Below are positions 56,105-64,000 of a stretch of 64,000 nt of DNA, in pieces. The DNA lies in NCBI GenBank assembly GCA_003116975.1, contig BGKB01000087.1:248001-312000 (forward strand). The letters are read 5' to 3'. The notes beneath the pieces were generated by a model that did not search any database, had not been told where the DNA came from, and saw nothing but the letters and a program-made list of their open reading frames with translations. Made by a program: the position numbers and the translations under genes. Origin of the DNA: Aurantiochytrium sp. KH105 (taxonomy: Eukaryota > Sar > Bigyra > Thraustochytrida > Thraustochytriidae). The first letter of the stretch is position 1; each line of letters starts with the position of its first letter.

Positions 56105-59100
56105 TTATTCGAACCTAAAGTTGTCGCCGACAATGTCCGGCGTGAGGAGAGGGCGCAGGCTCTGCTGGACGTGGGCACGCACGTCTGCGTCTTCGATCTT
56201 TTCCGCCATGTAGTGACGAAGACGTTGCGCACGAAGCCGAGCCCACGCTTGCTGTACAACAGCAAAATCGCTAAAGAATGGGTCTTCTTCGCCAGCAGGC
56301 TTTGACGCGCATGCGGCAACGTGCTCATGACAAGCATCTGAGTCATTGCCTGTGTCTTGCAGACACCATGCACAAAAATAGCATGCGCAAGCGCCACATT
56401 TGAGAGCACAGCAGCCATCAAAGTCAGCAAAGACTGTCGAGCAGCGCGGACACGACATGGCAAGGACCTCATCTTGAATGGCGCGAATGTGATTCTGCGT
56501 CGTCCGGTCCAATCCATGTTCGCGGAGCGCTGCGTCAACGCGGTCACGAAGCTGACGCTCTTGTTCGGCTGCAGCGTCTCGCTCAAAGTGCGCGCGCACA
56601 ATGTCGAGTAGAGCTGCAAAGTCCTCGTCTGGAACCGCGGATGCAATGGCTCGACCAGAAACAAGGAGTTCACAGTCGGGCGCGACACAGCACATGCTTC
56701 CATCCCGTCGTACGTTGACGTGAGCCTGAGCTTGAGTCGCGGCGCGAACCGACCCGCTCAGGCACTCTTTGCACGTAAAGTGGCCGTCGGCGCAAGAGAC
56801 GCCTCCACTGACTGGATAAACGTCGAGACAAATGACACATGAGGCCTTCTTCATAGGCTCGGCCTGGAAGGCTTCGTGACGCAAGGCCTCAAGTGGAGTG
56901 GGCCGCTGTGTCGGATTTGCAGACTGGAGAGACGAAATGAGTGCTTGAATTGCGTCAGACACCTCTGAGCCGTCAAAGAGCTCCGCGAGCACCACACCCA
57001 CAGAAAACATGTCCACGGCAGGCTCGACCTTGTCGACATTTCCGTTGCGGAGTTCTGGCGCCATGTACTTGATGGTGGCCTGCATCGGCTGCGTCATGGT
57101 CACATTGTGCGTCTGCACGCCGTCAAAGTCGCCCAGCACCGGCGACAGACCCTTTGCGAGAAAGACATTTTCTGGCTTGACATCGCAGTGCACGAAGCCT
57201 CGCGAATGCAGATCGTGCAGCCCGCTCAGAAGACCGATAGCGATGCGCAGACGCGTCGCCAAGTCTGCGTGCGAATGATCGCGAATCCACGTGGCGAGGT
57301 CGCCACCCGAATAAAACGGCATCAGAATGCAGCCATGATGCGCATCCTGCATGAAGGCGCCCTGAATCTGGACAACGTAGGCCGATTGAATCTGGGCAAG
57401 TGCCGCAACTTGATGGTAAAAGCGACTGCTCCACGCCTCGCTGGCGAGATGAAACACCTTGAGCACGAGATCGCGGCCATCGGGGCCACGCACTTTTTGC
57501 ACAGACTTGCCAGGCTTGGACGCAAGCTCCTTGAGAGTGACAAAGTGCTCGCGACGAGCCGTCGTCCGCCATAAGCCCAGCTTGGACAGCTCCAGCGGTG
57601 CCCCGTCGTCGCCCACACCCAGGCGCTTCAGCCACTCTTGGTTCCGGAGCAGCTCAGGGTAGTGCTCTTCTGCGTGACGCAACAAGCGAGCTCGCTTGTT
57701 GCGCAGCTCGCTGTCGAGTTTGTCAACACTTCCGGTTTGAGCAAGCTCTTGCTCCAGGTCAGCGATTCTCGCTTGAGCTTCCTCGTCACCTCCTCTGGCA
57801 TCCTCGCGGGCGTCGTCGAGTTCGAAAGCAAGACGCTTGCGCTTTCTCGTCTTGTTTCTGAGGCTCTTGAGAAGAAGCTCTGCCCCCTCGGTGTTTGGCT
57901 CGGTAAGTCCAGACGTGAGGCGAGAGAGCAAATGCCCAAGGTCCTTTACGCGCGAGACCACGCTCGAAATCGTACGAGTGTAAAACGAGAACATGCAGGC
58001 CAACGCACGTCGCACTTTGTCGAGCGGGGCATCTGCCATGGGATTGCCTTTCGACAAGGCGCTGAGCTCCGCAACAAATGCTTGGTGCACATTTTGAAGT
58101 TCCAATACCAACTCCTGGGATCTCTCGGGATAAGTCAGCGTCATGAAGAATGTAGGCTGAATGCCAAGGCGCCTCGTGCTCTCTTCTAGTGCGTTGAGAG
58201 CTGCAGTGGTGCGCTCGCGTGCAGCAATCGTATCATGGCGAGCCTCCCACGCCTTGATGGCCTCCATCATGGTTCGAGTTGCCTCCTGTACTTGTCCAAA
58301 GGTCACTAGTTCCACTGCATCATCGACGTTTGCCGGTTCACCCAGAATGTCTCGCCAGAGCTTGCGACTAGTGTCGATCACGTCGTTTGCATCATCTTCA
58401 AGCTCACGAAGCTTGATTTGCGAACTCTTTGCGAGAGTCTCTCGAATATACGCGATAAGGTCGCGCCGCATCTGGTTCCGTTCAGGGATCTTTTCGGGGT
58501 CTGTCTTGACGGCTTCCTGCAGTGTGGTGAGCGCTTGCTCTTTCTCAGATACAGCTGCTTGCTGCGAGTCAAAGTCTGCAACATTGGCAATCGGGTTTTC
58601 GCGTGAGAGCTGCTCGGCAAAGAAATCGCGCAGCATTGGATAGTGGAGTTCAGCCTTTTCCTCGCTACGCTTTGTCCGGACCTTGGAAAGCTCCGCGGCA
58701 AGAATCTCCAGCTTGCTCGTTTGCCCAGGACCTACAAACACTTGCAGCAACGCACGGCGGTCTTGCAAGCTTGCTATCCCCAGTTTCTTAAGCTGAGCGG
58801 AAGTAAGACTGCGAATCTTTTTCAATGTGTGCACGCCCTGCTCGTAAAGCTTGACAACCATCTCTCGCAATGCGTTGGTTTGGAGCTGCGCCAACGGTAA
58901 CGAATGTATAAAAAGAAGGAAGGCGGACAGCTTCATATGATGTTTGGAAGAAGCATTCGCAATTGCCTTCCTTATTCCAAGGGACTCGCTCGAAAGACCT
59001 ACGCTGTGCTTGAAAAGAAGCTTGGCTACAATAAGAGCATTGTTCTCATCCCTGGCTTTGCAAACGTAGAATAGCGCTGTTTGGCCTAGAGTGTCCCGCG

Positions 59101-61742
59101 CGTCGATTTGAGTCCCGCCAATGATCAACTTTTCTGCCTCCGAATTGTCGCCGTTCTTGCACGCCTGCATAAGAGGCGTCTGACTCTGTCCGTACAGAGC
59201 TCGATTGCGGTCGAGAGCGGCCTCGACAGCACGATGTCGGTGGCTGATGCTGTAATTCTAAAAAATGTCAGAAGAAGCAATTTGATTCGGGTTGTGGGTT
59301 TTCATAGGGACTTACTCGAGCGTTTGTAATGTTTTATTCTCTGCGAGTGCATTTGCCAGCGCCGTAGCGCCCTCGTGGCCAATGTGGTTGTAATCAAGAC
59401 TGCGCTCGTCATAGCATGAGACGCCAAGATGAACGAAATCGCGCCAAAGGTTGCATTCCGTCGCATTCCATGTGTGCGTACGTACGTGAGTTGTGGTCAG
59501 CTCTTGTTGCTTTTTGAGCTTCTGGCCCCACTTTTACTTTGTCGCAATGACTTACTCTAGCGTCTGCAGCGACTCATTGTTTGCGAGTGCGTTCGCCAGC
59601 GCCGTAGTGCCCTCGTGGCCGATATGGTTGCCATTAAGACTGCGCTCGTCATAACATGAGACGCCAAAATGTGAACGAGATCGCGCCAAGGGTTGTATTC
59701 CGTCGCATCCCATGCGAGTGTGCGTACGTGAGCTGTCGTCAGCTATTATTGCTTGCTTCTTGGGCTTCTGGCCCCACTTTCACTTTCTCGCAATGACTTA
59801 CTTTAGCGTCTGCAGCGACTCATTGCTCGCGAGTGCGTTCGCCAGCGCCCTGGCGCCCTCGTTGCCGATCTCGTTGCCTCCAAGACTGCGCTCGTCATAG
59901 CATGAGACGCCAAAATGTGAACGAAATCGCGCCAAGGGTTGCATTCCGTCGCATTCCGTGCGTGCGTACGTACGTGAGTTGTGGTCAGCTCTTGTTGCTT
60001 TTTGAGCTTCTGGCCCCACTTTTACTTTGTCGCAATGACTTACTGTAGCGTCTGCAGCGACTCATTGTTTGCGAGTGCAGTCGCCAGCGCCGTAGTGCCC
60101 TCTGCGCCGATCTTGTTCCACCCAAGACTGCGCTCGTCATAATATGAGACGCCAAGATGAACGAAATCGCGCCCAAGGGTTGCATTTCGTCGCATCCCAT
60201 GCGTGCGTGCGTGCGTGCGTGAGTTGTGGTCAGCTGTTGTTGCTTCTTGGGCTTCTAACCCTACTTTTACTTTGTCGCAATGACTTACTCTAGCGTCTGC
60301 AGCGACTCATTGTTCGCGAGTGCGTTCGCCAGCGCCTTGGCACCCTCTGCGCCGATCTTGTTGTACGAAAGACTGCGCTCGTCATTACATGAGACGCCAA
60401 GATGAATGAAATCGCGTCAAGGGTTGCGTTCCGTGCGTGCGTGTGCGTATGTGAGTTGTGATCAGCTGTTGTTGCTTCTTGGGCTTCTAACCCCACTTTT
60501 ACTTTGTCGCAATGACTTACTCTAGCGTCTGCAGCGACTCATTGTTCGCGAGTGCGGTCGCCAGCGCCGTAGCGCCCTCGTGGCCGAGATTGTTGCTATT
60601 GAGACTGCGCTCGTTATAGCATGGGACGCCAAGATGAANTGCGTGAGGGCGTGCGTACGTGAACCGTGGTCAGTGCTTGTTGCTTCTTGGGCTTCTGGCC
60701 CCACTTTCACTTTGTCGCATTGACTTACTCTAGCATCTGCAGCGACTCATTGTTTGCGAGTGCGTTCGCCAGCGCCGTAGCGCCCTCGTGGCCGAGATTG
60801 TTGCTATTGAGACTGCGCTCGTCATAACATGAGACGCCAAGATGAACGACATCGCGCCAAGGGTTGCATTTCGTCGCATCCCATGCGTGCGTACGTAAGT
60901 GAGTTGTGGTCAGCTCTTGTTGCTTTCTTCTTGGGCTTCTGGACCCACTTTGACTTTGTCGCAATGACTTACCTTAGCGTCTGCAGCGACTTACTGCTCG
61001 CGAGTGCGTTCGCCAGCGCTGTAGCGCCCTCGTCGCCGATGTTGTTCTCCCAAAGACTGCGCTCGTCTTAACATGAGACGCCAAGATGAACGACATCGCG
61101 CCAAGGGTTGCATTTCGTCGCATCCCATGCGTGCGTGCGTGCGTGAGTTGTGGTCAGCTCTTGTTGCTTTATCCTTGGGCTTCTGGACCAACTTTGACTT
61201 TGTCGCAACGACTTACCTTAGCGTCTGCAGCGACTCACTGCTCGCGAGTGCGTTTGCCAGCGCCTTGGCACCCTCTGCGCCGATCTTGTTGTACGAAAGA
61301 CTGCGCTCGTCATTACATGAGACGTCAAAATGAACGGAATCGCGCCAAGGATTGCGTTCCGTGCGTGCGTACGTGCGTACGTGAGTTGTGGTCAGCTCTT
61401 TGCTTCTTGGGCTTCTGGCCCCACTTTCACTTTGTCGCAATGACTTACTCTAGCGACTGCAGTGACCCATTGTTTGCGAGTGCGTTCGCCAGCGCTGTGG
61501 CGCCCTTGTCGCCGATATTATTCTCGCCAAGACTGCGCTCGTCATAACATGAGACGCCAAGATGAACGAAACCGCGTCAAGGGTTGCATTACGTCGCATC
61601 CCATGCGTGCGTACGTGCGTACGTGAGTTGTGGTCAGCTCTTAATTTGGGAGGTCTCACAATCTGTCATATACGTACTCGATTTCTGTCGCGCCGTTTTC
61701 GATTGTCTCGATCGCTCTGTTGAGCTCATCTTCGTCGCTCAT
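56105..61742 (-). CDS. Twelve-exon LRR - ankyrin-like - protein kinase - RING/RING2 (RBR-type E3 ligase) protein
   Basis: Exon 1 is 61678-61742 (MSDEDELNRAIETIENGATE). Ten 84-nt LRR exons follow, then a 3145-nt last exon (56105-59249). Joined at GT-AG sites in one phase they total 4050 nt: 1349 residues plus stop. Residues 22-302 are ten 28-residue ribonuclease-inhibitor-type LRRs. Next come an ankyrin-like part (about 303-385; GQSQTPLMQACKNGDNSEAE), a SAM-like helix bundle (about 429-475) and a long helical region. The kinase domain (about 875-1095) has K899, HCDVKPEN (D991) and DFD (1009-1011) instead of DFG. RING1 begins C1106-VIC. A C6HC RING2-like module at 1235-1275 has C1248 at the spacing of the parkin catalytic Cys (C-x2-C-x9-C). 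A separate IBR is not visible. It is likely a sensor-type kinase/ubiquitin ligase; role unproven. The paralogue at the right edge shares its C-terminus. Confidence 0.8.
59316..61532 (-). repeat. Ten tandem exon-intron cassettes, one LRR per 84-nt exon
   Basis: LRR exons lie at 61449-61532, 61217-61300, 60973-61056, 60729-60812, 60521-60604, 60289-60372, 60044-60127, 59802-59885, 59556-59639 and 59316-59399. Every exon is exactly 84 nt. Each begins after AG with the last base of a codon and ends with the first two bases of the next, so any can be skipped or added without changing frame. Each encodes a variant of L-x-x-N-x-I-G-x-E-G-A-x-ALA-x-ALA-x-N-x-SLQ-x-L. The introns between them (148-162 nt where intact) are near-identical to each other. 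The 60605-60728 intron is short and contains the N at 60639, so one or more cassettes may be collapsed in the assembly. Confidence 0.9.
60639..60639. other. Single-base assembly gap inside the LRR cassette array
   Basis: A lone N lies within an intron of the array, where the intron is about 35 bases shorter than its neighbours and its sequence jumps from one part of the unit to another. This is typical of a collapsed tandem repeat. Confidence 0.9.
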
Positions 61743-63239
61743 CGTCTTGACGTCGTTGCACTCAAGACCTTTTTACGCGGCCTCTTCACGAAGAGCACAA
61801 CTTGAAATTAATGCTCTACAGGGACCAGTATACGCTTGCAGCTGATACAACGTCAACACGTCTTTCTCCAAGATGACGACGGTAATCTGGCGGCGAGAGC
61901 GAGGACGGTATCAAGCGACGAGCGAAAGGAGCCGAGACCGCAGCGGCGCGGCAGCCAGAGAAACTTGGCACCACGTGCACGAGGGCAAGACGGATGCGCT
62001 GTTGGTTTAGCGCGGCTTCTCTACGAGCGTCTCGTGCTTGGTGTCGACGCCGCAAGCGCACAGCAGGCAGACAGGCGAAGAAAACGACCGTCTAATTTTA
62101 GCTCGTTAGCCGATCGCCCAATACGCCGCGCGGGTCGAGGGTAGGCAAGAAGGGCGCGCAGCGAAGTGAGCGCAGGAGGGTGCGCCACACGCACGTACGA
62201 GCGCGCACGAGCACGCGCGCGCTTGCCTCGAGCCGAGCCCACCCACGAGATCGTTCGCGCTCTGCATCTGGCCGCTCGCATCGCGAGGATCGACCGGGGA
62301 AACTTTCTCGTCGGCCGGGTATACGAGGCTCCACATTCTCGTTACACCTGAGTTTCTCCGTAAGCGCCGGATATTCTCCGAAACGTGCTCAGAGATGAGA
62401 TGCTGGCAAAGAAAGAAGCAGACGGAGACCAGCTGTGAGTTGGTTGAGCGCTAGCATTTTGTTTCCTCCTTCCATGGGATAAAAGGCATGACGGTTGCGG
62501 CAATGATGAGCACGTCTTTTCGAGCAGTGACAAACATTCGCCCTTGATTCTTCTTCTCTTGGGCCAAGCAGGCCTGGACAGACTGCCTCGTGAGCCACGC
62601 GTCTGGCTTTGGCGTCGGTGTCTAACTTCCCGCGCTGCAGCTGCGAGCTCGTCGATGTGGGTGCCAAGATCTACATGAGCCAAGTGTTTTATCCGTACGC
62701 TGCAAAGTGAATCATTGGTCCGTGCAAATGAACAAACAGTCAGGCGCAATCGGCAAAGGCTTGGCGTGTCTCGCTTGACTCATCGCCGCCGCCGACGCAG
62801 ATGATGATGCCCGGAATCGCGCGGAGACGCTAGGGGCGCGCCCCGGCAGCGCGCGGGCCCTGACAGATGGCGTTGAGAGCCCGATGTGCTCAGGCGGACG
62901 CGCGCTCATGGCAGGTCTCGCCGCAGCGCCTTGGCGCATGGAGCGGCTTGAAGATGGAATGAGCCAACGACGATGAGCCCAACGACGAGCGAAGGCGCGA
63001 AGGCGGCGACTGCAGGCGCGGGCGTCGGCGACGCGAGCGAGAGAACCAGCAGAGAAGCGGGGGCCTGAGTACGGTGAGCTGCAGTGGAGACGTGCAAGTT
63101 AGAAAGACCGCCTCGCGGTGCCCGACGGCTCACCGTACGTACAGCAAGGTGGAAGGCAAAGAAAAGGCCACAGCAGCGTCTTGGGCCTCGGCGAGCAATT
63201 CTGGTCAGGGCATGGGCGTTTCAAACATTCTCGCAACAT
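61743..63239. other. Intergenic region between two LRR-kinase-RBR paralogues
   Basis: About 1.5 kb: the promoter side of the 12-exon gene and the 3' flank of the paralogue at the right edge, both minus strand. It is GC-rich from about 61860 to 62340 and from 62760 to 63080. Small frames on both strands show no recognisable domain. No RNA gene is recognised. Confidence 0.5.
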
Positions 63240-64000
63240 TTACCAGTCGAACCTAAAGTTCTCGCCGACAACGTCCGGCGTAAGGAGTGGACGTAGCTTG
63301 GCCTGGACGTTGGCACGTATACCTGCATCCTGAATTCGATTTGTCATGTACTCACGGAGACGCTGTGCTCGAAGTCGAGCCCATGCTTGCTGCACGACAG
63401 CGAAACGCTAAAGAATGGACTGTTTTCTCCAACAGGCTTTGACGCACATCTCGCCATGTGCTGATGACAAGTCTGCGAGTTATTGCCTGCATCCTGGAGA
63501 CACCATGCGCAAAAACGACACGGGCAAACGCCGCATGACAGGGCACAGCAGCCGTTAAAGTTGGCAAAGGCTGTCGAGCAGCGCGGGCACGAAATGACGA
63601 GGACTGAATCTTGAATTGTGTGGAGGTGATTCTGCGTCGTCGGATCCAGCCCATGTTCACGCAGAGCTGCATCGAGACGAAGCTGGAGCTGCCGCTCCTG
63701 CTCGGCTGCGGCGTCTCGCTCAAAATGCTTGCGCACGATGTCGAGCCAATTCGCAAAGTCTTCTGGGACGGCAGTTGCTATGGCATGTCCTCTGATGAGG
63801 AGTTCGCAGTCTGACGCGACATAGCACATGCTGCCACCGCGCAAGAAGTTCACGTGAGCATCAGGCTGAGTCGCGGCACGGACTGCGTGGCCCAAGCACT
63901 CTTTGCACGTAAAGTGACCGTCAGCGCAAGAGACGCCCTCATCGGCGGGATAAATGTCGAGGCAAATGGCACACGAGGCCTCCTTCACAGGCTCGACCTG
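63240..64000 (-). CDS. C-terminal part of a second kinase/RBR-type paralogue, cut by the window edge and frame-shifted near its end
   Basis: This runs in from the right edge and matches the last 250 residues of the 12-exon gene. RING1 is CAICLDIYPADEGVSCADGH, followed by MCYVASDCELL, then a helical linker and RING2 (CPRCSTAFANFNGCCALSC, continuing to CAWCLQD and CHQHMARC). The catalytic-position Cys is kept. About 45 codons before the expected end, at about 63404-63408, one base is missing relative to the paralogue. The frame then shifts and stops early at 63344, while the second frame continues the homologous tail (LRPLLTPDVVGENFRFDW) to a TAA at 63240-63242. This may be a real loss of the tail or a sequencing error beside a short A-run. 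The upstream kinase and LRR parts lie beyond the window. Confidence 0.75.

Noticed and set aside
56357-58643. Plus-strand frames over the kinase/RBR exon
   Set aside because: Antisense shadows of a coding exon with defined domains.
59712-61805. Series of 60-80-codon frames over the LRR cassettes on both strands
   Set aside because: They run through the near-identical introns. The splice model with 84-nt exons explains the region better and gives a perfect frame.

Overview
The window looks like nuclear DNA of a GC-rich, gene-dense microbial eukaryote. Most genes are single long open frames. GT-AG introns can be placed in only one gene. The best guess is a stramenopile of the thraustochytrid (labyrinthulomycete) type. 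That guess rests on the intron-poor GC-rich style, a Cache-like class III nucleotide cyclase, Cys/His finger repeats of the WRKY19 type, cytoskeletal genes (LIS1, kinesin), mitochondrial genes (COX17, cobalamin adenosyltransferase, threonine dehydrogenase) and possible marine sulfosugar breakdown. The identification is inference, because no rRNA or organelle marker is present. Two single-base N's (44883 and 60639), both inside tandem repeats, show that this is a draft assembly.

Layout. 1-10 kb: the tail of an edge gene, an EGF-bearing seven-membrane-span protein, and a large receptor-type nucleotide cyclase. 10-14 kb: ATP sulfurylase and an ESCRT-III SNF7/CHMP4 protein, both on the minus strand. 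14-17 kb: a poorly resolved stretch with one hypothetical frame. 17-24 kb: an EF-hand membrane protein, a double GT8-like glycosyltransferase and a second Golgi-type putative glycosyltransferase. 24-28 kb: MMAB-like adenosyltransferase, an ER-lumen protein ending in HDEL, and COX17. 29-34 kb: a 1487-residue LRR protein whose C-terminus matches the bacterial NEL E3 ubiquitin-ligase domain, then a small BORCS8-like protein. 34-37 kb: a kinesin with an N-myristoylation-like start. 37-43 kb: 5.8 kb of repeat-rich DNA with no convincing gene, then a PP2C phosphatase. 44-51 kb: a CTTG satellite, LIS1, threonine 3-dehydrogenase, a 161-bp tandem repeat and an NAD(P)H:FMN reductase. 51-54.6 kb: a membrane-anchored GH31 enzyme with the complete sulfoquinovosidase signature. 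55-64 kb: a Cys/His finger relic, a 12-exon gene coding for LRR, ankyrin-like, kinase and RBR-type ubiquitin-ligase modules, and the C-terminal part of a paralogue running off the right edge.

Most genes here are ordinary housekeeping or signalling genes and do not form a pathway. Three things stand out. First, the 29-34 kb gene joins a very long 'LPx...GDLxL' LRR to a NEL domain with an intact CxD motif, an architecture known from bacterial IpaH/SspH-type effectors. Second, in the 56-62 kb gene each LRR is one 84-nt exon, in the same splice phase, separated by near-identical introns; ten such cassettes feed a kinase plus RING/RING2 ligase. Third, the sulfoquinovosidase is joined to a membrane domain. 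The first two suggest ubiquitin-based recognition or defence functions, but this is inferred from architecture only.
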